Shown in pieces: positions 47,590 to 58,985 of a DNA stretch of 64,000 bases. The notes below the pieces were generated by a model. The model saw only the letters and a list, made by a program, of their open reading frames with translations, made no database searches and was not told the DNA's origin. Location of the stretch: assembly GCF_020379485.1 (NCBI RefSeq), contig NW_026014878.1:1-64000 (forward strand), read 5' to 3'. How positions within the stretch are numbered: position 1 is the first letter of the stretch; every line of letters starts with the position of its first letter. Source of the stretch: Brassica napus. Taxonomy: Eukaryota > Streptophyta > Magnoliopsida > Brassicales > Brassicaceae. A program made the translations under genes and the position numbers.

Positions 47590-50500
47590 TCCCCTCCCTC
47601 TTGAAAAGGATTTGTCCTCAAATCTGGCTCATCTGCAAAATAAGGAACCAAGTCAGTGATATTAAAACTATTGCTCACATCATACCTTCCTTGGAGATCC
47701 AGCTTGTAAGCATTGTTGCCGATTTTCTTTATGATCTCAAATGGTCCATCAATCCTTGGCATGAGCTTGGATTTCCTCTCATTAGGAAATCTTTCTTTCC
47801 TTAGGTGAATCCAGACTTGATCACCCACTTCAAAGACTCTTTCACGCCTCCCCTTGTTTGCTTGTTTGGCATATTGCTTAGTCTTCTCTTCTATGTTGCG
47901 CCTTGCTTGTTCATGAAGTTGTTGTACCTTCTCTGCCTTCTTCTTGCCATCAAGACTAACTCTTTCACACTCAGGTAAAGGTATTAGATCCAAAGGAGAG
48001 ATGGGATTGAACCCATAAACAATTTCAAATGGAGAAAACTTAGTAGCAGAATGCACAGCATGATTATATGCAAATTCACAATGAGGCAAACAATCTTCCC
48101 ATGATTTCAAGTTCTTCTTTATAATTGCACGCAAGAGTGTACCAAGAGTTCTATTAACTACTTCAGTCTGACCATCAGTTTGTGGGTGACAAGTAGTAGA
48201 AAATAATAGCTTAGTGCCTAGTTTAGACCAGAGAGTTTTCCAAAAGTAGCTTAGGAACTTAGTATCTCTATCAGATACAATAGTCTTAGGCATGCCATGT
48301 AAACGCACAATCTCCTTAAAGAACAAGTTAGCTACATGCAATGCATCATCAGTTTTATGACAAGCAATGAAGTGTGCCATCTTAGAAAATCTATCAACTA
48401 CCACAAAGATTGAATCTTTACCAGTACGAGTTCTAGGCAATCCAACAATGAAGTCCATAGAGATATCATTCCAAGGATGATAAGGGATGGGTAAAGGCGT
48501 GTACAAACCATGGTTTTGGACTTTGGACTTAGCTTGTTTACAAGTTGCACACCTTTCACAGAGTCTTTCCACATCTCTTTTCATCCGCGGCCAGTAGAAG
48601 TGATCCTGCAAGGTCTTGAGAGTTTTTGCGACACCAAAATGTCCCATGAGGCTTCCTCCATGAGATTCCCTAACAAATAAATCTCTCAAAGAACAATTAG
48701 GCACACAAAGTCTATTATCATAGAAAAGAAATCCATCCTGCCTAAAGTAATGTCCAGCAGCAAATTTCTCACAAGACTTATAAGCATCTTTAAATTCAGG
48801 ATCATTCTCATACATTACTTTAATCTGCTCAAATCCTAATAGCTTAACATCAAGAGTGTTCAAGAGAACATACCTTCTGGATAGTGCATCAGCAACTATG
48901 TTTTCCTTACCTTGTTTATACTTGATGACATAAGGAAATGTCTCAATGAACTCAACCCACCTTGCGTGTCTCTTGCTGAGTTTGTTTTGGCTTTTAAGGT
49001 ACTTGAGAGACTCATGATCAGTGTGAATGACAAACTCCTTGGGCCATAGGTAATGCTGCCATGTCTGCAAAGCCCTCACCAAAGCGTAGAGTTCCTTGTC
49101 ATAAGTAGCATAGTTGAGAGTCGCTCCTCCTAGTTTCTCACTGAAATATGCTATGGGTCTCTTCTCCTGCATAAGAACAGCACCAATTCCAATTCCTGAA
49201 GCATCACATTCAATTTCAAAAGTTTTATTGAAATCAGGAAGTATAAGAAGAGGGGCATTAGTAAGCTTCTCTTTTAGGCATTGAAAGGCAAGTTCTTGTG
49301 CTTCTCCCCATTTGAATCCAACTTCTTTCTTGATCACCTCAGTCAATGGAGCGGCTATGGTGCTAAAATCTTTTACAAACCGTCGGTAGAAGCCAGCTAA
49401 TCCATGGAAGCTTCGCACTTCACTGATGGTTTTAGGAATCGGCCACTCTTGTATTGCTTTCACCTTCTCTTGATCTACCTTTACTCCATCTGCACTCACA
49501 ACAAAGCCTAGAAAAACCAAGTGATCCGTTCCAAAAGTACACTTCTTAAGGTTAGCAAAAAGAGATTCCTTTCTAAGCACATCAAGAACAGCTCTAAGAT
49601 GTCCTATATGATCATTAAAGCTCTTACTGTATACAAGGATGTCATCAAAGTATACCACAACAAATATGCCAATGAATGATCTAAGAACATGATTCATTAA
49701 TCTCATGAATGTACTAGGTGCATTGGTTAATCCAAATGGCATGACTAACCACTCATAAAGACCATGTTTAGTTTTGAATGCAGTTTTCCATTCATCTCCT
49801 TCTTTCATCCTAATCTGATGGTATCCACTTTTCAAATCAATCTTAGAAAATATGCAGGAACCATGCAATTCATCAAGCATATCATCTAATCTAGGAATAG
49901 GATGGCGATACTTTACAGTGATGTTGTTGATGGCTCTACAATCAACACACATGCGCCAGCTTCCATCTTTCTTAGGCACAAGAAGCACTGGTACTGCACA
50001 TGGGCTCATGCTCTCACGGATATGCCCCTTTGCCATCAACTCCTCAACTTGTTTTTGCAGTTCTTTAGTCTCCACGGGATTAGTCCTATAAGCTGGCCTA
50101 TTTGGAAGTGTAGAACCAGGAACAAAATCAATCTGATGCTCAATCCCTCTAAGAGGTGGAAGACCAATTGGATTATCTTCAGGAAATACATCTTCAAATT
50201 CCTGTAAAAGACACTTAATTTCACTCGGATATACCGGTGTTGGGTCAGTAACATTCAAAAGAGACTCTTTAAAGATAAGTAAAAGAATAGATTGATGAGC
50301 ATTGAGAGTTCTTTTGATTTCACCCGATTTGGCATAGAGACTATGCTGCTTCTTTGATTCAGGTTTGAGGTCTATTTCTTTCTTCTTTTGTAGCTGCAGT
50401 TGATCTTGATGAACTTCCTTTGGTGTTAGAGGAACCAGCACAGTCTTCTTTCCTTTGAACTCAAACGTGTGCTTGTTGGTGTAGCCATCATGTATCACTC

Positions 50501-52091
50501 GTCTATCTGATTGCCATGGCCGACCAAGAAGGATATGTCCAGCTTCCATAGGCAATACATCACAGAGAACCTCATCCTCATACCTTCCAATTGCAATGGG
50601 AACCGAAACCTGACTAGAAACCCTCATTTCTCCTTCTTCATTCAACCATTGAAGCCGGTAGGGCTTTGGATGTTTCTGTACTTGGAGGCCAAGCTTCTTT
50701 ACCATAGTTTCACTAGCTACATTCACACAACTTCCTCCATCAATGATAAGACTACAGACCTTTCCTTGCACAAGGCACCGAGTGTAGAATAGATTCTCTC
50801 TCTGTTCTTGCTCTTCAGCTTTACTTTGCAAACTCAAAGTTCTTCTAGCCACCAATAACCTTCCTTTCACGGGTTCTTCTTCATATTCTTCTTCAATAAG
50901 CGCCTTACACTCAGACTCTGAAAGCTCATCCTCAGATTCATACTCTCCATTCTCAAGAAGAATCATGATTCTTTTATTGGTGCACTCATTTGCATAATGG
51001 CCTCTACCCTGACACTTAAAGCACTTAACATCTCTAGCTCTTGCACTTGAAACCTCGGCCTTTCCTTTATCCTTGCTGTAAAAGGAATTTGGCTTTGAGT
51101 CTTCTTTCAGTTGCGGTTTGCTTTCCTTTTGATAGCTAGACTTTTCTTCTTTAGTTCCCTGAAGTCTGGTGTTGTAACGAGAATGAGAATGGCCCTTCCT
51201 CTTAACTTGTTGCTCAACTAGTATAGCTTTGTGAAGCATCTCTTCTATCTCCACATAGTGCTGCATCTCAACATTATCTTGTATCTCTCGGTTGAGACCT
51301 CCTAAGAACCTAGCCATAGTAGCTTCTTTATCTTCAGAAACACGAGCTCTCAGCATCAACAGCTCCATGTCTTGATAGTATTCTTCAACAGATCGAGATC
51401 CTTGGGTGAGTCTTCTTAACTTCTGGTGCAAGTCGCGATGATAGTGATTTGGCACAAATCTTTTACGCATGAGAGCCTTCATCTCGTGCCATGTTTCAAC
51501 GGGATACTCTTGGTTAAGTCTCCTGGTAGTCACAAGCTGGTCCCACCAACTCAGCGCATAGTCATGGAACTCAGTTGCTGCTATCTGAATCCTTTGGGCA
51601 TTGGTGTAGTGCTTACAGTTAAACACCAACTCCATCTTCTTTTCCCATTCCAAGTAAGCATCCGGATCAACTTTGCCATGGAAAGGAGGTATCTTCAGCT
51701 TTAAACCAGCAAGATCATCTCTGTAAGTTCTCCTTTCATCATGATCTCTTCTATGTCTCCTTCTACTATCTCTAGAAGAGGAACTGCTGTGCGTGGCTCG
51801 GTTACGCTCATAGTAGTGGTCTGTTTCTTGTGATTCAGCATGCTCTCTCGGGGTTTCATCACGTCTTTCTCGTCTAGACTCATTGCTATGACCTTGGCCC
51901 GTAGCTTGCCTTATCTCTTGCCTTATTTCATCGCGAAGTTCCTTCATACTGCTCTTGATCATATCAGCAACGGTAGTGATCATCGTTTGGTTTAATTGCT
52001 CAGTCATCTGATCTCTCAATAACTTGTTCTGTCTCACGAGTTCTGCTTCATCTTCCGACTCTCTCACCATGGTACCTGATTCAGAAAACAC
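47355..52091 (-). CDS. G2 gag-pol polyprotein, intact CRM-type
   Basis: 1578 codons in one frame. Approximate residues: coiled, charged N-terminus 1-130; gag (retrotransposon capsid) 130-300; CCHC zinc knuckle 357-370 ([14 protein letters not shown]); aspartic protease with IIDGGSC at 449-455; reverse transcriptase about 665-850 with YFDD at 814-817; RNase H with ECDASG near 930; integrase zinc finger (H-H-C-C, ending RCATCKQAK) near 1150-1195; D-D-E core with [14 protein letters not shown] and DGQTEVVNR. The last 78 residues are encoded inside the 3' LTR and contain [18 protein letters not shown]. In CRM elements a C-terminal CR motif overlapping the LTR is associated with targeting to centromeric chromatin; assigning that role here is by family. 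First ATG at 52091, alternative at 52070. Confidence 0.96.
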   Translation of the reverse strand: MFSESGTMVRESEDEAELVRQNKLLRDQMTEQLNQTMITTVADMIKSSMKELRDEIRQEIRQATGQGHSNESRRERRDETPREHAESQETDHYYERNRATHSSSSSRDSRRRHRRDHDERRTYRDDLAGLKLKIPPFHGKVDPDAYLEWEKKMELVFNCKHYTNAQRIQIAATEFHDYALSWWDQLVTTRRLNQEYPVETWHEMKALMRKRFVPNHYHRDLHQKLRRLTQGSRSVEEYYQDMELLMLRARVSEDKEATMARFLGGLNREIQDNVEMQHYVEIEEMLHKAILVEQQVKRKGHSHSRYNTRLQGTKEEKSSYQKESKPQLKEDSKPNSFYSKDKGKAEVSSARARDVKCFKCQGRGHYANECTNKRIMILLENGEYESEDELSESECKALIEEEYEEEPVKGRLLVARRTLSLQSKAEEQEQRENLFYTRCLVQGKVCSLIIDGGSCVNVASETMVKKLGLQVQKHPKPYRLQWLNEEGEMRVSSQVSVPIAIGRYEDEVLCDVLPMEAGHILLGRPWQSDRRVIHDGYTNKHTFEFKGKKTVLVPLTPKEVHQDQLQLQKKKEIDLKPESKKQHSLYAKSGEIKRTLNAHQSILLLIFKESLLNVTDPTPVYPSEIKCLLQEFEDVFPEDNPIGLPPLRGIEHQIDFVPGSTLPNRPAYRTNPVETKELQKQVEELMAKGHIRESMSPCAVPVLLVPKKDGSWRMCVDCRAINNITVKYRHPIPRLDDMLDELHGSCIFSKIDLKSGYHQIRMKEGDEWKTAFKTKHGLYEWLVMPFGLTNAPSTFMRLMNHVLRSFIGIFVVVYFDDILVYSKSFNDHIGHLRAVLDVLRKESLFANLKKCTFGTDHLVFLGFVVSADGVKVDQEKVKAIQEWPIPKTISEVRSFHGLAGFYRRFVKDFSTIAAPLTEVIKKEVGFKWGEAQELAFQCLKEKLTNAPLLILPDFNKTFEIECDASGIGIGAVLMQEKRPIAYFSEKLGGATLNYATYDKELYALVRALQTWQHYLWPKEFVIHTDHESLKYLKSQNKLSKRHARWVEFIETFPYVIKYKQGKENIVADALSRRYVLLNTLDVKLLGFEQIKVMYENDPEFKDAYKSCEKFAAGHYFRQDGFLFYDNRLCVPNCSLRDLFVRESHGGSLMGHFGVAKTLKTLQDHFYWPRMKRDVERLCERCATCKQAKSKVQNHGLYTPLPIPYHPWNDISMDFIVGLPRTRTGKDSIFVVVDRFSKMAHFIACHKTDDALHVANLFFKEIVRLHGMPKTIVSDRDTKFLSYFWKTLWSKLGTKLLFSTTCHPQTDGQTEVVNRTLGTLLRAIIKKNLKSWEDCLPHCEFAYNHAVHSATKFSPFEIVYGFNPISPLDLIPLPECERVSLDGKKKAEKVQQLHEQARRNIEEKTKQYAKQANKGRRERVFEVGDQVWIHLRKERFPNERKSKLMPRIDGPFEIIKKIGNNAYKLDLQGRYDVSNSFNITDLVPYFADEPDLRTNPFQEGGDDMIMDRHKDGDKEFKDQSREEDDALVIPPGPITRAKARRLKEAVGSLLMISWKQEDGLDGRLINQDTLITIQAMVSN

Positions 52092-52571
52092 TCAAACAAG
52101 TAAGATGTTCACAAGAATCAAATCAGAACAATTAGTCGACGCGGGAACAACTTTCAAAAGATTCAAAAGATAGAAAACTTGCAGATCACGGATTAGAGAA
52201 TTCAAATCGACAAGACTAAGATTAGATCTATCAATTTTGGATTTATGCAGATCAGATTCAAGACAAATAAGAACAGATCTATCACAGAAACAACACAAAT
52301 CAAGTTATTCAGCAAGTGATTCGACAGATCAAGCGATTCGATTACTTCCTTCACACGGATCGGATGAGTTTGATTCAAAATATGATAAGAACACTTAGAT
52401 CTAATAGGATTCAACACAGACGATTAGCAATCAGGTGATATGCTACTCAGATGATACGAGAAACAACAACAGATCGCAGATCTATCAATGGTAATCAAAG
52501 AAGTTGAAAAGTTTATTTGAAACAGAAGAGAAATCGAAAACTTCCCAATCCAAAGCAGCTCTGATACCACT
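52092..52571 (-). other. Leader and primer-binding site of G2
   Basis: PBS at 52558-52569 on the minus strand, two bases from the LTR. The AT-rich leader matches that of G1. Short frames in it are not supported. Confidence 0.83.
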
Positions 52572-53394
52572 TAATGAACTCCTAGGATGCTTCTTTGGAT
52601 TGAATTGGATAGATCCTTGTATAAACGAATCAGAGACTCAAGTTTATCAAGGTGATGGATCGTTTGGTGACACAAAGAGTTGCGGAATGGCTCCTTGATA
52701 CTCCTAGATGACTAGCTTGGATATTACACACCAAAATAGACACCCTTAGTTGTTGGATATGACACACCAACGAGATTCACTCAAGACTTGATGAGAAGTA
52801 AAGAGAGAACAAAGAAATCTGATAGATTTGTAGAAAAAGGATTGTGATTAAAAGAGAGAACGCAAACACACTTATATAGAGAAGTATGGAACAGGCTCCA
52901 TATTCTCGAGATCATTAAAGGGAACAGGCTCCCTTGGAACTACAACAAAGACTAAAGACTTATTCAAATTCGAAAAGAGTTTTTAAAACATGAAATAAAA
53001 ACCATAGTTTAAAAATAACCTAAGGTGGAACCGTGATACATCATCTAAGGTTTATGTAAGTAACTTGTGGCCTCATTAAAAACCTTCCTTTGGAAAACCC
53101 AATGGGACAAAACCAAAGGCTAGGAAAAGAGCACACACAAGCACTTGCTTAGATGATGATCAGTTTGAAACCATTGCTTGAATGGTGATAAGAGTGTCTT
53201 GATTGATCAAACGTCCATCAAGACCGTCTTCTTGCTTCCATGAGATCATAAGTAGACTTCCAACAGCTTCTTTGAGTCTTCTAGCTTTGGCGCGAGTGAT
53301 GGGACCTGGTGGAATGACTAAGGCATCATCTTCTTCCCTTGATTGGTCTTTGAACTCTTTATCTCCATCCTTGTGCCGGTCCATGATCATATCA
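52572..53394 (-). repeat. 5' LTR of G2
   Basis: 823 bp, one difference from the 3' copy seen by eye. Conserved hairpin at 53071-53124. Its pol-like tail frame (53160-53394) is only the LTR copy of the pol end. Confidence 0.95.
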
Positions 53395-53654
53395 CAAGCC
53401 GTGTGTGAAGTGTTGATCAGCCTCACTAGTGTTTTGAAGATGATCTGGTCGTGTCCTAGCTTCTCTAAGATGGCTGTGAAGTCAGTTGAGAGGGGGAGAC
53501 TTCAAACCGGTTCCATGAAGAGGTGAAGCTGAAGTGTGAAGTGTGAAGTGTGCGCAAAGCTGTGAAGAGTTGCTGCACCTGTTAGGCCGTGATCCAGAGC
53601 TTCTTGTGTCCAACCACACTGGTTCTAAGGCACAAGAGCTCACTGGCCAATCCC
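53395..53654 (+). other. Element G, distal remnant and deletion junction
   Basis: Resumes G after CAAGC. Contains a second copy of the about 80-bp motif before G2, and a short GAAGTGT repeat at 53531-53552. The tail GGCACAAGAGCTCACTGGCC aligns with the minus strand of H (about 57960-57985), which then continues about 140 bp to its 3' LTR. Here satellite follows at once (CCCCGAATCAAGC). The rest of G, F and E is missing. Confidence 0.75.
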
Positions 53655-56600
53655 CGAATCAAGCTTCTTACAAAGTGATTCATCCTGGTTTGATTGGAAC
53701 GACGAAGAAGCTGTCCTATTCCCAAACTGGGAAACTGGAATCACCTGATTAGAAAGTGGGATAACTTCTTCATCCCAACTCCTATGAGATTAATTCAACT
53801 TCCTGGTGATTCTCCAACACTTTATGTATCCAAATCAAGCTTCTTACAAAGTGATTCATCCTCGTTTGATTGGAACGACGAAGAAGCTTTCCTATTCCCA
53901 AACTGGGAAACTGGAATCACCTGATTTGAAAGTGGGATAACTTCTTCATCCCAACTCCTATGAGAGTTATTCAACATGCTGGTGATTCTCCAACACTTTA
54001 TGTATCCAAATCAAGCTTCTTACAAAGTGATTCATCCTGGTTCGATTGGAACGACGGAGAAGTTGTCCTATTCCCAAACTGGGAAACTGGAATCACCTGA
54101 TTAGAAAGTGGGATAACTTCTTCATCCCAACTCCTATGAGATTTATTCAACTTCCTGATTCTCCAACACTTTTTGTATCCAAATCAAGCTTCTTACAAAG
54201 TGATTCATCCTGGTTTGATTGGAACGACGAAGAAGCTGTCCTATTCCCAAACTGGGAAACTGGAATCACCTGATTAGAAAGCGGGATAACTTCTTCATCC
54301 CAACTCCTATGAGATTTATTCAACTTCCTGGTGATTCTCCAACACTTTATGTATCCAAATCAAGCTTCTTACAAAGTGATTCTTCCTGGTTTATTTGGAA
54401 CGAGGAAGAAGCTATCCTATTCCCAAACTGGGAAACTGGAATCACCTGATTTGAAAGTGGGATAACTTCTTCATCCCAACTCCTATGAGATTTATTCAAC
54501 ATCCTGGTGATTCTCCAACACTTTATGTATCCAAATCAAGCTTCTTACAAAGTGATTCATCCTGGTTCGATTGGAACGACGGAGAAGTTGTCCAATTCCC
54601 AAACTGGGAAACTGGAATCACCTGATTAGAAAGTGGGATAACTTCTTCATCCCAACTCTTATGAGATTTATTCAACTTCCTGGTGATTCTCCAACACTTT
54701 ATGTATCCAAATCAAGCTTCTTACAAAGTGATTCATCCTGGTTTGATGGGAACGACGAAGAAGCTGTCCTATTCCCAAACTGGGAAACTGGAATCACCTG
54801 ATTAGAAAGCGGGATAACTTCTTCATCCCAACTCCTATGAGATTTATTCAACTTCCTGGTGATTCTCCAACACTTTATGTATCCGAATCAAGCTTCTTAC
54901 AAAGTGATTCATCCTGGTTTGATTGGAACGACGAAGAAGCTGTCCTATTCCCAAACTGGGAAACTGGAATCACCTGATTAAAAAGTGGGATAACTTCTTC
55001 ACCCCAACTCCTATGAGATTTATTCAACTTCCTGGTGATTCTCCACCATTTTATGTATCCAAATCAAGCTTCTTACAAAGTGATTCATCCTGGTTCGATT
55101 GGAACGACGGAGAAGCTGTCCTATTCCCAAACTGGAAAACTAGAATCACCTGATTTGAAAGTGGGATAACTCATTCATCCCAACTCCTATGAGATTAATT
55201 CAACTTCCTGGTGATTCTCCAACACTTTATGTATCCAAATCAAGCTTCTTACAAAGTGATTCATCCTCGTTTGATTGGAACGACGAAGAAGCTGTCCTAT
55301 TCCCAAACTGGGAAACTGGAATCACCTGATTTGAAAGTGGGATAACTTCTTCATCCCAACTCCTATGAGATTTATTCAACATCCTGGTGATTCTCCAACA
55401 CTTTATGTATCCAAATCAAGCTTCTTACAAAGTGATTCATCCTGGTTCGATTGGAACGACGGAGAAGTTGTCATATTCCCAAACTGGGAAACTGGAATCA
55501 CCTGATTAGAAAGTGGGATAACTTCTTCATCCCAACTCTTATGAGATTTATTCAACTTCCTGGTGATTCTCCAACACTTTATGTATCCAAATCAAGCTTC
55601 TTACAAAGTGATTCTTCCTGGTTTATTTGGAACGAAGAAGAAGCTATCCTATTCCCAAACTGGGAAACTGGAATCACCTGATTAGAAAGTGGGATAACTT
55701 CTTCATCCCAACTCCTATGAGATTTATTCAACTTCCTGGTGATTCTCCAACACTTTATGTATCCGAATCAAGCTTCTTACAAAGTGATTCATCCTGGTTT
55801 GATTGGAACGACGAAGAAGCTGTCCTATTCCCAAACTGGGAAACTGGAATCACCTGATTAGAAAGTGGGATAACTTCTTCACCCCAACTCCTATGAGATT
55901 TATTCAACTTCCTGGTGATTCTCCACCATTTTATGTATCCAAATCAAGCTTCTTACAAAGTGATTCATCCTGGTTTGATTGGAACGACGAAGAAGCTGTC
56001 CTATTCCCAAACTGGACAACTAGAATCACCTGATTTGAAAGTGGGATAACTCATTCATCCCAACTCCTATGAGATTAATTCAACTTCCTGGTGATTCTCC
56101 AACACTTTATGTATCCAAATCAAGCTTCTTACAAAGTGATTCATCCTCGTTTGATTGGAACGACGAAGAAGCTGTCCTATTCCCAAACTGGGAAACTGGA
56201 ATCACCTGATTTGAAAGTGGGATAACTTCTTCATCCCAACTCCTATGAGATTTATTCAACATCCTGGTGATTCTCCAGCACTTTATGTATCCAAATCAAG
56301 CTTCTTACAAAGTGATTCATCCTGGTTCGATTGGAACGACGGAGAAGTTGTCCTATTCCCAACATGGGAAACTGGAATCACCTGATTAGAAAGTGGGATA
56401 ACTTCTTCATCCCAACTCTTATGAGATTTATTCAACTTCCTGGTGATTCTCCAACACTTTATGTATCCAAATCAAGCTTCTTACAAAGTGATTCTTCCTG
56501 GTTTATTTGGAACGACGAAGAAGCTATCCTATTCCCAAACTGGGAAACTGGAATCACCTGATTAGAAAGTGGGATAACTTCTTCATCCCAACTCCTATGA

Positions 56601-56660
56601 GATTTATTCAACTTCCTGGTGATTCTCCAACACTTTTTGTATCCAAATCAAGCTTCTTAC
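53655..56660. repeat. CentBr-like satellite, right block, with higher-order structure
   Basis: About 17 monomers of 176 bp (one of 173 bp). Several variants alternate: TTCGATTGG with GAGAAGTTG, TTTATTTGG with GAAGCTATC, CTTCACCCC with CCACCATTTT, and CCTCGTTTG. In the right part they recur in the same order every five monomers. Ends CTTAC at the I insertion (56656-56660). Confidence 0.94.
54923..56660. repeat. 880-bp five-monomer higher-order repeat, nearly two copies
   Basis: Copy 1 is 54923-55802, copy 2 55803-56660 (cut 22 bp short by copia I). Diagnostic variants repeat at 880 bp: CTTCACCCC, ACTCATTCATCC with AGATTAATTC, CAACATCCTGG, ACTCTTATGAG with CTTCCTGGTTTATTTGG, and GAAGCTATCC. 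880 equals 5 x 176. Confidence 0.85.
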
Positions 56661-56862
56661 TGTTGAGATGAGGTAATAAAGAGTGACTACATTGATAGAG
56701 AAAGAGGATTGAGACAGACAGTAACTTTGGAGTTACCACAGTAACTTTGGTTTTACTGTGGTAACTAAGTTAAAGCTTGGAAAGTTACCTTGGCTCACAT
56801 TGGAGAGTAAGCCACGACCAAGAGCTGTATGGATAAGGGGGGAGCAGTCTGGATAAGGTTTC
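56661..56862 (+). repeat. 5' LTR of copia I, part 1
   Basis: Starts TGTTGAGATGAGG. Contains repeated GTAACTTTGG and GTTACC words (56720-56790) with inverted arrangements. Ends GTTTC at the H insertion. Confidence 0.9.
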
Positions 56863-57817
56863 TATGAGATTTGAGAGCTCTGGCTGTGTATGTGTATGAG
56901 AAGCCATTAGAGGCAAAGAATAAGGTCTTGAACTAGTTGAATAAGAGGTCTGATGAAACTAGTATGAACTTGAATCAGAAACAAAGAGACTTAGAGAGAT
57001 TAAGAGATTAGAGACTAAGAAAGGGGTAGATTAAGGGAATCTGATCAAGAACACACTTTTATATTTATGAAGGAGATGGGGAAAACCCCCATACTCTCTT
57101 AAGAGAGTTACAAACGCCCATGAGGTCTTTATATAGGTTTTACACTCTTGCAAACTCATAAACCTATATCTAATGGATAGAAATAACTTAAGAGGAATGG
57201 ATGGTGAGGATGAGTTGGTCTTGTTGTGATCTGAGTGATGTGTGCTGATTGGATGAGCTAAGCTGGCTCACTTTAATTCAAACAAGGCTGTGCTGTGATT
57301 GGCTCTCCTTAGGCTCCTTTGTATCTGTCTACAGATCAGTCTAGGTGCATGGTCGTGGCTGCTCTTCCTTTACAGCAACAGCCAGCCTGTCCATGCCCCA
57401 AAGTAACCAATCAGCTCCACACAGCATCTTCTTGATTCCCTTTGACTAGATTCAAACCTTGGTGCCTCACATCCTGAATAGTGATCCAAATAGTGAATAG
57501 TCAACCTGAATAGTGACTAGTGATTCACTATTCACTTTTACACCAACTTGCCCAACCTTCTCCAATCTTACTGTGGTAACTCTCCAAAGTTACTGTGGTA
57601 ACTTTGGAGTTACTGTCTGACCCAAATCTTCTCTAAATGGTGTCTAAGTCCCTCCTGGACTTAACCCTATCTTTGCACACTCATCAGACCACTTCTAAAG
57701 CCTTAAGACTCTCCCAAAGCCTTAACATACAATCTCTGAAGATCTTGCCGTGTCTTTGCACAAGCACCAACTCAACTCATCACTTTTGCTTCTCCACTTC
57801 TTCTCTTCAAGTTAACA
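56863..57817 (-). repeat. 3' LTR of element H
   Basis: 955 bp. TATA box TTTATATAGG at 57128-57137. GTTACTGTGGTAAC-type inverted repeats near 57570-57620 and repeated GAATAGTGA words near 57475-57540. No GTAC array. Confidence 0.93.
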
Positions 57818-57929
57818 CTCCCCCTCAAGCTTGACTCTAGCTGATCCTAAGTCAAGCTTGGAACCTTGAAGAACTTCCTCATTAAAAACCTCACCAAGGA
57901 AAACCCTTTGGGACAAAACCTTGATGAGG
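57818..57929 (-). other. Polypurine tract and two conserved hairpins of element H
   Basis: PPT at 57818-57825. A 10-bp perfect stem CAAGCTTGAC (57826-57835) with GTCAAGCTTG (57851-57860) replaces the CAAGCTTAG/CTAAGCTTG stem of A-E. Longer hairpin at 57877-57929 with CAAGG/CCTTG around CCCTTTGGG. Confidence 0.78.
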
Positions 57930-58985
57930 GAAAAAGAGTAAAGTCTCCAAGGCCTAGGGATTGGCCAGTGAGTCTTTGTGCCTTACCAACAATGTAAGGG
58001 ACACAAAGACTCTGGATCTCGGCCCCTTCTTGTGATGCAAGGTAGATCACATCTTCTCTTGCTCATCACTCTTCATCTTGTACTCATCTCTCGGTCTGAT
58101 CTCCTTCACTTCCCCTTTCACCTAACCGGCTTGCTAGATGACTAGACTGAAACCTTTAGATCATCCTCTCAAGAGTATCAAGTAATAGCTGAGCCTTGGC
58201 TGCTTCTTCTCTTAGAGTTTCCACCTTGTTCTAAAGCTTCATGGTCGGATGTCTCAGTCTGTAGTACCAAGGCTGCTCTGCTTTGGCCGCCTTGGAGATT
58301 GCTTCACCATCCTCCATCTTGCTTCACAAACCGGTCTGCTCCTCTTCTAGAATAACCGCCAAGTGCTCTCATCAAGAAGCCTTCTCAACACTCCCCCTCA
58401 AGCTTGACCATGTGGAACAAGTCAAGCTTGGAAGGAGAGCTTCTTGATTCTCTACATTTGCTCACTGCCGTCCACCTTCTTGAACCGGCACCTTTGTGAT
58501 CATTTGAAGTCTTCTCAACACTCCCCCTCAAGCTTGACCATGTGGAACAAGTCAAGCTTGGGAGAGCAGCTTCATGATCACACCATCAGACCCTTGCAGC
58601 ACCTTCTGAACTCGCCATCTCCATGGAATGCTTGTGGAACCTTCAGCTCCCTCTTCAGACTGCTCACACTGGAAGCCGCCTTGATAGAGTAGCTCCATCA
58701 TCTTCACACAGCCGAGAGTGCTCTGAACACTCCCTTGTTCTTCCCACAGCTGGATGACTCCTTTTCCATCAGTTGCTTGCCATGGTCTTCCTTCTTTGCT
58801 CACTTAACTCCCCTCCTCAAGCTTGGATAGAATGAGGGTCCAAGCTTGGAAGTGAGCAGCCGTGAGACTTCACTAACCAGTGGTACATAACCACTTCAGT
58901 AACCGCTCTCCATTGCTCATGACAATGGGCAATGCCTTCCTCTTTCTCTTGGATTGGTGAAGAACTAAGAACACTCCTTGTGCAC
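57930..58985 (-). other. Non-coding body of element H with repeated PPT-like junctions
   Basis: Three further copies of purine tract plus hairpin: stems at 58399-58408 with 58421-58430, 58529-58538 with 58551-58560, and 58818-58827 with 58839-58848. The first two copies lie in a 130-bp spaced duplication. On the minus strand each of those two is followed by TGTTGAGAAG, like the start of an LTR. A stem-loop CCATTG-N7-CAATGG lies at 58910-58928, as in G. No supported gene. Confidence 0.7.

Larger units (their letters stand above)
46767..53394 (-). mobile_element. Ty3/gypsy CRM-type retrotransposon G2, intact, inserted in element G
   Basis: 6628 bp, reverse orientation, flanked by CAAGC (46762-46766 and 53395-53399). 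Both LTRs are 823 bp; I found one difference (C versus G, near 47040 and 52845). PBS at 52558-52569, purine tract GAGGGAGGGGA next to the 3' LTR, and one uninterrupted frame of 1578 codons. By all visible criteria it is a young, complete, possibly active copy of the Brassica centromeric gypsy family. Confidence 0.96.
42007..53654 (+). mobile_element. Non-coding LTR retrotransposon G, split by G2, 3' end deleted
   Basis: Begins with an LTR at 42007-42927 and a PBS at 42928-42940. The body runs to 46766, is interrupted by G2, and continues from 53395 to about 53654. No gag or pol motif is seen. It is homologous to H: shared LTR start, shared leader after the PBS, shared intron-like ends and the shared GGCACAAnnnnTCACTGGCC tail. 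By alignment with H, G lacks its last about 140 bp and its 3' LTR. The size and lack of coding suit the class of large retrotransposon derivatives; this name is inference. Confidence 0.85.

Noticed and set aside
53160..53426. Separate gene encoding an 88-codon [10 protein letters not shown] protein beside G2
   Set aside because: It is the LTR copy of the pol C-terminus, with its first codons supplied by flanking element G sequence.
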